From Nematostella vectensis (lineage: Eukaryota; Cnidaria; Anthozoa; Actiniaria; Edwardsiidae), in the NCBI RefSeq assembly GCF_932526225.1, contig NC_064040.1, positions 15,000,494-15,064,493 on the forward strand: a stretch of DNA of 64,000 bases. The letters are read 5' to 3'. Below the pieces are notes generated by a model. That model did not search any database and had not been told where the DNA came from. It worked only from the letters and a program-made list of their open reading frames with translations. How positions within the stretch are numbered: the stretch's first letter is position 1; each line of letters opens with the position of its first letter. Both the position numbers and the translations under genes were made by a program. Positions 24,140-35,163 of this stretch are shown here, one piece after another.

Positions 24140-25040
24140 AATTGTGATTTGTTGTCCAATTCATATCCCAAAATAGGGATTTTGTTGTCCCATTCATATC
24201 CCAAAATAGGGATTTTGTTGTTCCATTCATATCCCAAAATAAGGATTTCGTTGTCCCATTCATATCCCAAAATTGGGATTTTGTTGTCCAATTCACATCC
24301 CAAAATAGGGATTTTGTTGTCCAATTCACATCCCAAAATAGGGATTTTGTTGTCCCATTCATATCGCAAAATAGGGATTTTGTTGTCCAATTCACATCCC
24401 AAAATAGGGATTTTGTTGTCTAATTCACATCCCAAAATAGGGATTTTGTTGTCTAATTCATATCCCAAAATAGGGATTTTGTTGTTCCATTCATATCCCA
24501 AAATATGGATTTTGTTGTCCCATTCATATCCCAAAATTGGGATTTTGTTGTCCCATTCATATCCCAAAATAGGGATTTTGTTGTCCAATTCATATCCCAA
24601 AATAGGGATTTTGTTGTCCCATTCATATCCCAAAATAGGGATTTTGTTGTCCAATTCATATCCCAAAATAGGGATTTTGTTGTCCCATTCATATCCCAAA
24701 ATAGGGATTTTGTTGTCCCATTCATATCCCAAAATAGGGATTTTGTTGTCCCATTCAAATCCCAAAATTGGGATTTTGTTCAATCATGTCACAAAATTGG
24801 GATTTTGTTTTCCAATTCATATCCCAAAATAGGGATTTTGTTGTCCCATTCATATCATAAAATTGGGATTTTGTTGTTCAATTCATGTCACTAAATTGGG
24901 ATTTTGTTTTCCAATTCATATCCCAAAATAGGGATTGTGTTTTCACATTCAAATCCCAAAACAGGGATTTTGTTGTTCAATTCATGTCACAAAATAAGAT
25001 TTTGTTGTCACATTTACACAAATCCATACCCCACTTTTGG
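24140..25040. repeat. 33-bp minisatellite, about 26 copies
   Basis: The unit is TCCCATTCATATCCCAAAAT followed by AGGGATTTTGTTG. Because 33 is divisible by three and the unit lacks stops in several frames, it gives long spurious ORFs on both strands (11-residue repeats such as NKIPILGYEWD on minus). Copies become degenerate after 24780. Traces resume at 25825, beyond the TIR element. Confidence 0.9.
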
Positions 25041-25078
25041 GATTTAGTTGTGCCATAAATATCCCAATATGATGATAT

Positions 25079-25824
25079 AAGGGCCTATGGTATTATTTAG
25101 TTGCTACGAAGTGTTACATTTGATTAAATATTGATTCGGTGGCCTAGTGGTTACTCGCACTTTGACTCACAAGCAAGCGTTCCAGATCCAATCCCTGGTC
25201 GAGTCTTTTTTTTTTTATTATTTTATTTTCTTCGAAACTCCCATTCTAACTTATTTTTCCCCCAAGAGATTAATCGACATTTTATAGAAGAAAATGCAAT
25301 TTTCTTTCTGTTTTTAGAGAATAAAAATAGATGGCGAAAAACAAGATGGCGGCCATTTCCGCGCGAGAAAAACACGTTAATTTTGAACATTTTACAACAA
25401 TTTTGATTTTTTTTTCACTCAAACCATTGATATTACAATTTCTAACAACTTAGCGCATGGGATTTTTGATTTTGGAAGAAATGAAAAAGTTATTAAAAAA
25501 ATATGTGGTTTTCAAAGAACATTAAAATTTCTCGCGGTATCAAAGTTTAGCAAATCGGATGCGTAAAGTTTTAGAAAATACTGATGTTACAATATATTTC
25601 TGCAAAAAATATGATGTTAGATTTGAACAGTAGCTTCTCCGACCCGTTTTTCCGTTCTAGGTCACGTGACCATGGGAAGGGCCGGATGACGTCATCACTT
25701 TTGTCATTTGTGTCTAAAACACTTATGTTGAGAGTCCCAAGAGATTTGAAAAAAAAACAGAAGATTTTATAAAACAAACAAATTTCCCTAGCAACGGACT
25801 CAAAAGATAGTACCATAGGCCCTT
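25079..25824. mobile_element. Non-autonomous 745-bp TIR element splitting the minisatellite
   Basis: The ends are exact inverted repeats AAGGGCCTATGGTA (25079-25092) and TACCATAGGCCCTT (25811-25824). Further in, TTGCTACGAAG / CGTTGCTAGGG are weakly related. A tRNA-like module sits 40 bp inside the left end. Minisatellite-like text occurs on both outer sides, so the element inserted into the array. TA on both sides hints at a TA target duplication. No ORF. Confidence 0.6.
25133..25206 (+). repeat. tRNA-like Pol III module inside TIR element
   Basis: An A-box-like GGTGGCCTAGTGGTTA at 25138 and a degenerate B-box AGATCCAATCC at 25183 are followed by CGAGTC and a run of T, a Pol III terminator. 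It is similar in layout to the module at 23676 and may share origin with it. Confidence 0.45.
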
Positions 25825-26390
25825 AATGGGATTTTGTTGCCCACATTAAAAAACCCATCGTTGGGACAGAATTTTCCCAACATTGATTTTCTTTTGTGGT
25901 TTTATTGTTCTAGAATTAGGTTTGGTATCATTTTCCCAATTTTGGGAATTTCCCCCCCAAAAAAGCCAAATTAAAAATAAAAAAATCCCATTTTTTTTTT
26001 AATATTAGAAAACCAGAAATTTTTCCTGTGATGGCCAGCGTAAAATCAGATTACATGTTTATTATTCAACCTTGTAAGAAGTACAAAGTCCCATTGTTAG
26101 CACCCATATTGTTCTGCGGGTTTAGAGTTCTTTCGAACGAGACTGTCTCCTGAAGGTGGAATTAACAGTTTTTGACTCTTGGTTTTGTCCCCACCCTGAG
26201 GTAATTAAGCAAACATAAAAACAACCCGTGGGCATTGGCTCATTTCAAATGGCTTGCTGTCAAAAATGTCATGTAGTTGTACAGTCTGCACACCGAGGGG
26301 TATAGAGGTGTCTGACTTCAGTTTTGTTTAGGGTTGAATCTCCCACCCTCAGGACCATGAGGTCCCCGGGACAATGAGGGTGGTGGTTTT
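25825..26390. other. Degenerate minisatellite remains and unassigned sequence
   Basis: It starts with GGGATTTTGTTG units related to the 33-bp array, then homopolymer-rich text (25930-26000). No gene is visible up to the AAT microsatellite that marks the end of the next retroelement. Confidence 0.4.
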
Positions 26391-27112
26391 AATAATAATA
26401 ATAATAACTTTATTTACAGAGGGTGGCACTTAATAGTGTAATACACTAGTAAACTTGTGGCCCTCAAAACTCATACATACAAATAATACAATATAAAATA
26501 TATATATATATATATATAAAATCTCTATTTACAATACAAATTATAAAAATACTATTCCCACCCAGACCAAAAGGAGAAAGATTAAATAAAAAAAATAAAA
26601 TATGAGTTAATTCGAAATATTAAAATGATTTAAAAGTAATTGTTCATTAAGATATTTATGACGGAGAGCGTTCTTAAAAGAGCTTATATTAGGCAGTTTC
26701 TTTATGCTGGCTTCTAAATTGTTCCATTTATGGATGGCATTTACTGTAAACGTTTTCCCACCTTCGGTTTTTCTAGTATACTTTGGAGTTATAAAATTCA
26801 GTCCTGAGAAACGAGTATTTCTATTATGAAGTGTATTGTTCAGCTTAAGAGTTTCAATTAGATATTCGGGCACCATCAGTTGTAGCCTTTTAAAGAGAAT
26901 AGAACACATTGAGATGTGATTGTCCAGATAGAAAGGCAGCCATTGAAGTCTATTAAACAACGGTACTGAAGGTGCTCTGGGTTCAGCGTTGAGTATTAGA
27001 CGTGCAGCTCTTTTTTGTAGAGTTAGAAATCTTGACAAACAATCCTTAGTTGATGCTGTTTGCCAAACAGTCCCAGCATAGCTAAACAAAGGTTTGATCA
27101 AAGGTCGAGTAT
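26390..27112 (-). pseudogene. 3' fragment of a CR1/L2-like non-LTR retrotransposon
   Basis: Minus-strand codons 26607-27112 match the C-terminal part of a CR1/L2-type reverse transcriptase (PLFSYAGTVWQTAS, LQKRAARLIL, FNRLQWLPFYLDN). The element ends with AATAAAG followed by (TTA)n at 26390-26410, the short microsatellite tail usual for this clade. It is cut abruptly at 27112, where the 3' end of the next element begins. Catalytic RT motifs are missing, so this is a dead 5'-truncated copy. Confidence 0.7.
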
Positions 27113-27339
27113 GTTAAATGACTAATGCATGTCATAGACTTTATTTATTTAAGACACGCTTGCCCCGTCAACAACAGCTGATTTCCACAAGGGGCGTGTG
27201 GAAAAAAAATATATATATATATCTATAATAATTAGAAATATAACTATAAGTAAAAGTATTTAAATAAATAACGAAAGAAAAAAAAAACTTGATCTATGTG
27301 GGTATATAATACTATAAATACGCTAAACTAATTATTTGT

Positions 27340-30278
27340 TTAGATAAAAGTGTGAGCCTCTAATTTTCTGACAAATGATGATAAACTTGTACAATCTCGA
27401 CTAGCCTCTGGGAGGGAATTCCATAATTTAGCTCCATCATAGCTGAAACTTTTTTTCATAAATTCAGTTTTTGGGAGTGGCAGCTGTAGCGAGGTGGAGG
27501 AGCCTCTGAGATTGTAATTTGTAATATTTTTCTTTAAGCTGAAAAGGTCCGTGAGACAGTTTGGAGCCATATCATGCAAAACTTTAAACATTTGTTTGGC
27601 TTTTGTCTTTGCTCGCTGGGTCTCTAAATTTTGCCAGCCCAATTCAGCTAGAGCCTCTGTGGCAGGGGTGTCATTTGACCTGTTTGTGATCACCCTTGCC
27701 GCCCTATTTTGCAATTTTTGAAGACGGATTGTGTTACATTGCCCAAGAGTATCCCACACCTCGCTACAGTAGTTAAGGTGTGGTTGGATGATTGCATTAT
27801 AAATAGAGACTAATGTATTTTGATTAGCAAATTCAGAAATTCGTTTCATGGCTCCTATACCAGAACTGACTTTTTTAGCAAGAGAATCAATGTGCTGATC
27901 CCAATTTAGGTGTTCGTCAATTTCCACACCAAGAACCCTACTTTGCTGAACTTGTTTTAGTTCCTTGTTATCAATAGAAATAGAAGGTTTGCAAGGAAGG
28001 GTTCTTAGCCTGTGGTGGGATCCTATTAATAAGAATTCTGTTTTTGCTACATTGAGACTTAATTTATTAGCCAAGAGCCATTCTTTCACTTGCTCAAGGT
28101 CCGAATTCATGGCCAACTCAACTTCCCCTACAGTACTACCAGACGCTGTCAAGTTTGTATCGTCAGCAAATAATCTAGGAGTAGTGTGCAATAGACACTC
28201 TGGTAGATCATTAATATATAAGAGGAAGAAAAGTGGGCCAAGAATTGAACCCTGAGGAATGCCACATGTGATCTTACTTTCAGAGGACACTGTACTGTTT
28301 AGCTGGCATTTCTGTTTACGGTTGGACAAGTAAGATTGAATTAATAAAAGGGCATTTCCAGTGATACCATTCAATTCTAGTTTTCGAAGCAAAATGTCAT
28401 GATTAACGGTATCAAATGCCTTTTTTTAGATCCAAAAATACAACTAAATTAAACTTTTGTCTGTCCATGTTAATATACCAGCTATTAGTGCTATCAAGGA
28501 GAGCAGAAACAGTAGAGTGTAGTCTTCGAAAGCCAAATTGTTGTTCGGATAAAATTTGGTTTGCTGTAAAATGATCGTATAACTGTTCATACATTATTTT
28601 TTCCATTAGTTTGCTAATCACTGGTAATATACTTATTGGTCTATAGTTGTCGGGAATAGTCTTAGAGCTAGGGCAAAACCCTAGCCATTTTCCACTCATC
28701 TGGAAAACAGTTGGAAATTATAGAGTTGTTAAAAATGTAAGTGAGAGATGGAGAAATGGCATGGGCTGCACACTTGAGTATTTTTCCAGAGATTTTGTCA
28801 ATACCAGTCGCTTTGGCATTAGAAAGGCAACCCAAAAGCTTTAGTACTTTTGTATTGGATACTAACTTAAAACGTGACATTTGAGCACTACATGGCTTAA
28901 TAAAATGCTCAAATGATTTACTAGGGTTTGCCATTGAACTTGCCAATTTTGGACCAACATTAGAAAAATAATCATTAAATGCTTCGGCAATATGTTCTTG
29001 TGAAAAAAGGCTTTGGTCGTCAAATTTAAGTTCATTTACAGTTGTATTTTCTTTGGTGCGACCAAGTAGACTATTTATCGTTTTCCAAGCCTCTTTGGGA
29101 TTATTCTTTTGATTTGCAATCTTATTACGATAATAGTTGGATTTGGCTAGGCGCAAGGCAATGTTTACTTTATTTCGGGATGCCTTAAAATCATCCCAGT
29201 CATTACGTAATTTACTCACCATTGCTTTACGCTTTAACTTATCTCTGTTATTAATTAAATCTTTGATCTCTCTGGTCAGCCATGGGACATTAAATGCTTT
29301 TTTTCTTTTAGATTGTACAGGGGCATGCCTGTCTAACACGTTTAGAAACAGGTCTTTCCAATGTGCCCACATCTCATTAGTGTCATGACACAAAACAATC
29401 TGTTCCCACGACTGAGTAAGGAGGTCCTTTACAAACTTTTGTTGATCGAAATGTTTAAAATTACGTATTTCAATGGTTTTTGCTTTATCTCGCGCACACC
29501 TATAAGGGTTTATCTTTCTTATTCCATAGATCAAACTATGATCACTCGGACCAATGTGAATTACGCCTGATGAGTTTATTTTGTCAGGAGACGATGTGAC
29601 AAAGTGATCAATTAGGCTTTTAGAATCAATTGTTATACGCGTAGGCTCGTTTATCAACTGGGATAGTTGATATGCTTCATAAATTGATTTTAACTTTTTT
29701 GTTTTATTATCAAAGACTTTCTTCTTAAGTAAACAACAATTTAAATCCCCAAGAATCACGTGCTCTTTGTCTTCATCGTCTACTGCCTTTATTAACTCTT
29801 CGAAGCGATTAAAATATTCGATCGGAGACTCAGGACGAGAGACAACACTAACAATGAAAGGCCGACTGTTTGGTTTACGAATTTCCAAACAGACAGCTTC
29901 GACATCTTCAGGAACAATTTCTTTTCTATTAACACAATTGATGGAGCTGCGGATATATACACACACACCGCCACCATCGCGATTTCTGTCTTTCCTGAAG
30001 ATATCATATCCATGAATTTTTAATTCATCGTCTGTATAAGTGTCATCGAGCCTGGTCTCACTAAAACCTAAAATATCGAATGAATTCATTAATTTAGACG
30101 TCCGAATTTCATCTATATATTTTGGAATACTGACAATATTTAAAAAAGCCATTTTGAAGCCTCTAGCTGTTGGGCCAGATGGAATATAATCATTGTTAGA
30201 TGAAATATTTTTAGAAAATAATTTAGGCTGGTCGAGAAGTGAATAAGCCGGCAAATTAGCGCTCACACTTTCACCCAA
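27340..30278 (-). pseudogene. Non-LTR ORF2: AP endonuclease and reverse transcriptase
   Basis: The N-terminal part is an APE-type endonuclease (MAFLNIVSIPKYIDEI, GFSETRLDD, VILGDLNC, HIGPSDHSLIYG), which nicks target DNA. RT follows with NYRPISILPVISKLMEK, QFGFRRLHST, GIPQGSILGPLFFLLYIND and the catalytic FADDTNLTAS, then the C-terminal region with LQNRAARVIT. Together these perform target-primed reverse transcription. Frame shifts occur near 28680 (after WKMARVLP) and near 28420 at an A-run within the DLKK motif. The start follows ORF1 directly: the ORF1 stop and the ORF2 start region adjoin at 30278/30279, suggesting termination-reinitiation or fusion. The copy is inactive as read but only lightly damaged. 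Confidence 0.8.
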
Positions 30279-31690
30279 TCACTTATTTAACATTGAATTA
30301 AAATTTTTCTGGAGTACCTGGGTGCCTGACTTGATCAAGTGAAGTCCTTTTGTATTTAGATGAGCCGATGTAATGTTGGTATTAGGGACAAATTCCCAAC
30401 CGTTCTGGTTACAAAAGGAACGAAGTAAACGATTCGTTTCCTTCACCCGGCCGGTAAGCTCCTCAGAATCCGATCTTGTTATTAACCCCGACACAGCTAC
30501 AGAAATATCAGCAGATTCGATTTGATGTGCGAGATCTACAACTCCGTCAGCGACATTGTGGGGCTCCGAGTCTCGGAGATCGTTTGTTCCGATGTGAAGT
30601 ACAATACTCTCAGGTTTTTTGCGAATCAATGGCTTAATATAGTCAGCCATGTCACTAACCCGGGCTCCAGAAAAGGACTTGACATTCACTCGCTGCGATG
30701 CATTGGATAAATTCCACCCATTAATGTACTTAATCATCGAATCACCAGCGATGACTACCTCAGAGGGCTTTCTGTGCTCTTGTTGTACTGATCCAGATTG
30801 CTTAGCTCCATTTACGGCCGTAGATTTGTTAGATTTCTTATGACTTCGTTTTGCGTTGGCATTTTTCTGATTGGAGCGTTTGTTTTCCGCGGCTGGGTTG
30901 CTCTCTTTTGTCTCGGTTTCCAAAGCTCCATCTTTTGATTGGCTGGGCAATGTATCACAATTCAAATCAAGTACTTGATCTTGTGACGAGGGTTTGTTGT
31001 CAGGATGATTTTTGTACAAATCTTTACTTAACATTGACACAACCAATTTTAGTGAATCTCTCTCTTCCCTGATCTTATCCATGTCACTCTTTATTAGCCG
31101 AAGCTCTTCTCTCAGATAACCATTTTCCTCTTTAAGCCTTTGAGCGGACTGAAATGATTTGTATAGATCTTTAAGTTCCAATACATCACGCTCAAGATCG
31201 TTAAACTTCTTTAGGGAAACATAGTTGGTCGATGTTAATTCTTCCGGTTCAGTTTATTGCCGGCGTCGGCTTTACTTTCAACAGTGCTATCAAGATCTAT
31301 TTGTGGCGGTTGGTAATTTGAATTTTGGCGGGAGATTTCGTAATCTAAGATGTGAGTCCTAAGTCTTTCTACAAGCACCGATTTTAAACCAGATTTCGGA
31401 AGCTTTCTCTTTCCCAGTTCGGTTTTAAGATCTGATATATTGAGTGATTCTAATGTTTTCCCGTCGAGCGCTTTCGTGATGATAGTTGACTCATCCTTTA
31501 GGCCCTTGAGCTCGGCGACTTGATCACATTTTTTGGTAAAATTCAGCGAAGACAAAGCAAACAAATCCACTGGTCTCGATAAATCCATGCTACTGAGATC
31601 TGATACTGACCATGAGCGAGTCCTGGATGGACTTGGAGAAGATGAAATTACGTTTTCAGAGGAGCGATCTCTAGAGCGTCCTTCCGCCAT
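30279..31690 (-). pseudogene. Non-LTR ORF1: SAP domain, coiled coil, SGNH esterase
   Basis: It starts at MAEGRSRDRSS (31690). A SAP-like DNA-binding motif (LESLNISDLKTELGKRKLP) lies in the first third. A frame change near 31250 leads into a coiled coil (LKDLYKSFQSAQRLKEENGY), then a basic Lys/Asn-rich linker and an esterase domain with the serine block VVIAGDSMIKYI, the LHIGTNDLRD block and a terminal HLNTKGLHL. ORF1 proteins of CR1-like elements often carry such esterases and bind element RNA. SAP at the N-terminus is less usual. Only one frameshift is seen. Confidence 0.7.
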
Positions 31691-31760
31691 GACAGCCACA
31701 CTCATATAATGACAAACCTTAAGATCGGCGAGGTTCGAGGCATTCTGTGGTAGGCAGGAT

Positions 31761-32306
31761 ATGGTGAATGACAATGGAGCTAATGTGTGTAGAAATTGTG
31801 GTGTTCATCATGGATACGATTATGCCGTCGAGTATGTTGATTTTTACGAGAATATGTACAGGATACGTAGGAAGTCAGTGTACCATCGGAAGAACCATTT
31901 AGAAAATGTGTTGTTTGATTTTGACTTAGAAGGGAGTAGGCACGACCTACTTAGGAGGTTCAGACTAGTTGAGACGGCTATGAATAAGTTATTTACTAGG
32001 AGACGATATATTCAGATAAAGTTCATTCTCTACAAATTGTTTCAATTGAAAGATGAAAAGCGGAGTATGAGGCAATGTATAAAATATATCAGTCCTAGGA
32101 CACTGAGGTATTATGAGAAGTTGTGGAAGCAGGTTTGTCATCAAGCGGAGAAGAAGTTATCACCATCTTTCTCTAAAGATATGTATATGCTTCCCATATG
32201 GGGTCTTATCATAATAAAACCTTATGCTAAAGTTTTGTTTAGTTTGTCTCATTTCTACCATTATCTGTTCGCGGATATGGTCCTCGCTTTTTTTTCTCTC
32301 AACTGA
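31761..32306 (+). CDS. VLTF3-like zinc protein of Polinton
   Basis: A 181-residue frame with an N-terminal half zinc ribbon (CRNCGVHHGYD) followed by RRKSVYHRKNHLENVL. The tyrosine-x-arginine-x-x-histidine block (YHRKNH) is the signature I associate with viral late transcription factor 3-like proteins of large DNA viruses and their relatives. The family's second Cys pair would lie upstream of the listed start, where in-frame codons contain one Cys before the retroelement junction, so the N-terminus may have been lost. The C-terminal 40 residues become hydrophobic and unconvincing, perhaps after a frameshift. If correct it would activate late promoters of the element. Its neighbour is convergent (32342-32841, -). 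Confidence 0.4.
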   Translation: MVNDNGANVCRNCGVHHGYDYAVEYVDFYENMYRIRRKSVYHRKNHLENVLFDFDLEGSRHDLLRRFRLVETAMNKLFTRRRYIQIKFILYKLFQLKDEKRSMRQCIKYISPRTLRYYEKLWKQVCHQAEKKLSPSFSKDMYMLPIWGLIIIKPYAKVLFSLSHFYHYLFADMVLAFFSLN

Positions 32307-32341
32307 GGTGATCGTTTATATACCTTTTCCCGTATCGACTC

Positions 32342-32841
32342 TCACATTTCATTATATTTTTCAGCCTCTTTGATAATGAGATTGAATTCGTCTAAGGATA
32401 TTTGGTTGTCGGTCAATGCTTTGCTAATAAGGTCATCGATTGAACTCAATTTAGATTCAGCTAGCTTCACGATATCTGCGTGTTTCTGTACATTTTTCGA
32501 CATTCTCTTAGAGACTGATGCCGTCACTGTTGAAACAATAGCACAAAAACCTGACAGAACACCTTAAGGTGCAGAGGGATCCCAACCCCAGTCAACCCAG
32601 TCCCCAATGCCCCAGCCGATAGGGCTACTGAGAGGGAACCCGACCTGATAGCTATTTTATTTATAATCGACCGAGACGTCGCGTACTTTTTCCTAACTCT
32701 TTGGTGGTGTTCGAGGTTCGCGCTAATAGAGTTCTTAATAGAACAGATTTGTTGTAGTCTGAAACTTTTACCATTGTCTTCCTCGGTTGGGATGGTTGGG
32801 TAAATTTGGCCACATCTCTCATGTGGTCTCGCTTCGTACAT
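32342..32841 (-). pseudogene. Small Polinton membrane protein, frameshifted
   Basis: It starts at 32841 (MYEARPHERCGQIYPT), 5 bases after a TATA-rich motif. A helical region (NSISANLEHHQRVRKKYAT) leads to a Gly/Ala-rich hydrophobic segment (SVALSAGALGTGLTGVGIP) that looks like a transmembrane or membrane-inserting stretch. A frame change near 32575 and an in-frame TAA in the second frame precede a C-terminal amphipathic part (VSKRMSKNVQKHADIVKLAE) ending at 32342. I recognise this architecture as a recurrent small ORF of cnidarian Polintons. Function unknown, possibly a virion membrane or holin-like protein. Confidence 0.55.
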
Positions 32842-32867
32842 GTTGTCTATTATATTATATGGTTAGA
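32839..32867 (-). promoter_or_regulatory. Promoter-like motif before membrane protein
   Basis: On the minus strand TCTAACCATATAATATAATA ends shortly before the ATG at 32841. It shares the TCTAAC + TATA layout of the other Polinton genes. Confidence 0.45.
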
Positions 32868-34030
32868 TAATCTCGATGTACGTTTCTTGTTTTTGGCTAT
32901 CGTACATGTATTCGACATCGCCGGATAGCTCCTCACACATTACGTTGCAAGTGAAAAGCGCTGGGTTAGCACTCGACTCGGTGTTAATGTGTAGGACGGT
33001 TCCATTAGCACCCCATGCAAAAAGCCTGTACCTCACAGCTGAAATTGTCTGAGCGTTATCGAATACTACACCAGTGCTCGTGTGTAGGTGGTTTTTCGGC
33101 ATGATCACACAACAAGAGGCGCCTACTTGGTTACTAGACGCTAGAACGTTCTGCCGAATGAATTGGTAAGAGGCGCCCCCAACGCTCCTCTTCCAGACGA
33201 ATTAGGACCTCGAGTCGGTGGACACGCCGATGATCTCCGTGCAGTATAGGGCTAAGTTCGCAGTTAGTTTGATTATGTTTTGGTGGTTCTGCAATCCTGG
33301 GCTGATGTAAAAGCCAGTTACCTCTCTCCAACCATCGTTGCCGAGTAATATTTGGGCTTTGTGTATGTGCCTCGCCCTGTATGAAGCTATACGGGCACTT
33401 TTTCCTATATCGTCAGTGACTGACTCACTCACTTGGTAGTTCGCCGCTGTTTCGCCTTTGATGCCGAAGGCATACACTTGGATTTTTTGGGGGCTTGGAG
33501 AGTTATGTGAGACGGTGAAAGTGATAGTACCTATGAAGTTACCTGTGTCGATTACAGCCTCAGTGAATCGGTAGCCTGGCTTCCCATTCATGGCGCCTCT
33601 CTTAATGCTATCCCCACGGAAGCCCCACCCGGCCGTTTGGATGTTGATGGTTCCCATCGTAAGCATCACATTTGGGTCTATGCAGTAGCACTCGATTCGA
33701 ATGGTGTAGCCTCTAGATGCTGTCAGTCCGGTAGTGTTATCGATAGGTAGAGAGATGGCTATTGTTTCTTGTGCCCCATTTGGGACATTGTCTACTAGGT
33801 AGAAGCCTTGGTGTTTAGGGTACAGCCCTTCTGATATATAGGCTCCTCTATTTATTTTCAGGTTGCTTGATGTTGAGCTCCAAAGGCTTTGGTTGTTTAG
33901 AAACCACAATGCGTGGTGGGTGATATATCGTATGTTAGTGGATAACTTTTACTCCCTGTGCGCCCTGGTCTCCTTTGTCGCCCTTGACCCCTTGTATGCC
34001 CTGGTCGCCTTTATCACCCTTTTCCCCCTG
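32863..34030 (-). pseudogene. Polinton fibre-like protein, C-terminal part with collagen repeats
   Basis: A collagen-like tract (GEKGDKGDQGIQGVKGDKGD) at about 33945-34030 precedes a long beta-rich region read from 33909 down to 32863. A single TAA at 33202-33204 interrupts an otherwise continuous frame, since coding text in the same frame continues with MPKNHLHTSTGVVFDN and ends at ETYIEII. A frame change separates the collagen tract from the C-terminal region near 33935. Gly-X-Y stalks followed by a globular beta domain are typical of trimeric viral fibres and phage tail fibres, so receptor binding or surface attachment is inferred. It lies directly upstream of the small membrane protein on the same strand. 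Confidence 0.5.
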
Positions 34031-34034
34031 TAGA

Positions 34035-35130
34035 CTAGCGTGGTAACACTTCAGTCACTCTGACGTTGGCACTGACGACGCTTTTTTCTACGATGTTGAA
34101 TATTACGTCTTTCCCTAATGCCTCAAGCTTGAAGGCTATTCTCTTGGTCGGGCTGTAGATTATTGGGTATATAGTCTTGAGCGACACCCCATTGAAAGAG
34201 TTCTGTAGTCGTGCCATACCCCAGAGGAGTCCTTAAGCTGTGTGTCGACGAAGAGGAGCGTCCCAAAGGTCGGATCCGTTGGGTTGCAAGTCATTAGCTC
34301 CCCATTCCCCACACCTGTATTTAGCGCCGTCATGCTGGTCTTAGCGCTTTGAAACCTCAGTCAACTGTCGTCAACCCTGTCTCCCCTCACACCTGGGGCT
34401 CCAGACGCTCCTGGCGGCCCTCGCTCACCCTTAGGGCCTTGCATGCCTTGTTTAAAAGTGAACTCCTCAAAAGTTCGTAGTTTAATTGTCACGTTTGATA
34501 GTGTCTGTGTGAAGTTGAAGCCGGTGTCATTTAGTTCGAACTTACCGATTTCCGTAGCGAAGGTCGCGTTTCTAACGTTTGGGAGCTGTACCACGGTGAA
34601 CGACCCATAGTTGCCCGTGCTTAGTTGAACATACAAAACGATCCATTCGGTTAGACTGTCAAACTTATGGTTAAATTGACCGCTTGATATGGTAGTGTCG
34701 TAGTCGTAGTACTCTATCTTTTGGTCTGTCAGTGGGATACCAACCTCGCCGAATTTAAGCCCTTGCACCTTAATCAGTCTATTGTCTTGGCTTAGGTTGT
34801 TCTCTCTAATCTCTAGGATTGTGGTGGATGTGACCTCCAGTTTGATCTTGTAACTAGGGTTTGACCGACTGATTTGATCGTTGCCGTCCAGGTTGCATAT
34901 CGTGTCTCTGATACTGCGCTTATCGACTTAACCCATTTGAAAGTGAAGATGACGAGATCACATTTTGTCATGTCAAAGCCTATATTGATGGCACCACTCA
35001 CACTCCAATCATCTGTATCAACCTGGCCGACGACGATGGGTTTGTTACTTCCTGAGCCCCCGTCCCTAGCAGGCGCACCTGGCGGCCCTTGTTCGCCCCG
35101 AGGGCCTTGGACACCAAGATTCAAATCTTG
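34035..35130 (-). pseudogene. Polinton fibre-like proteins, N-terminal parts with collagen repeats
   Basis: Three pieces in shifting frames: 34813-35124 begins with a Gly-X-Y tract (GPRGEQGPPGAP) and a beta-rich domain; 34361-34768 is another beta-rich domain ending in a second tract (GPKGERGPPGASGAPGVRGD); 34035-34217 (MARLQNSFNGVSLKTIYP) overlaps a short frame starting near 34333. Each Gly-X-Y block is followed by a separate globular part, so this may be one long multi-domain fibre broken by indels, or two to three adjacent fibre genes. I cannot decide between these. Collagen-like viral proteins form trimeric rods, and attachment is the inferred role. Confidence 0.45.
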
Positions 35131-35163
35131 TGCTTTATTATTACCATATAGTAATAAGTTATA

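Larger units (their letters stand above)
27113..31745 (-). mobile_element. Near full-length CR1/L2-like non-LTR retrotransposon
   Basis: Reading on the minus strand it has a short 5' leader (about 50 bases), ORF1 (SAP, coiled coil, esterase), ORF2 (endonuclease, RT) and a 3' tail with a TAAATAAATAAAG repeat near 27140. Single-base frame changes break both ORFs. Its 5' end abuts the Polinton near 31745. Its 3' end abuts another retroelement at 27112. Confidence 0.75.

Noticed and set aside
24049-24894. Long ORFs on both strands with 11-residue repeats
   Set aside because: They are a by-product of a 33-bp minisatellite whose unit has no stops; no start context, domain or non-repeat protein is attached.
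26490-26520. (TA)n run as an origin or promoter
   Set aside because: Simple microsatellite inside the 3' tail region of a dead non-LTR copy.
27965-29570. Plus-strand ORFs antisense to the non-LTR element
   Set aside because: They are shadows of the minus-strand ORF2 and show no domain of their own.
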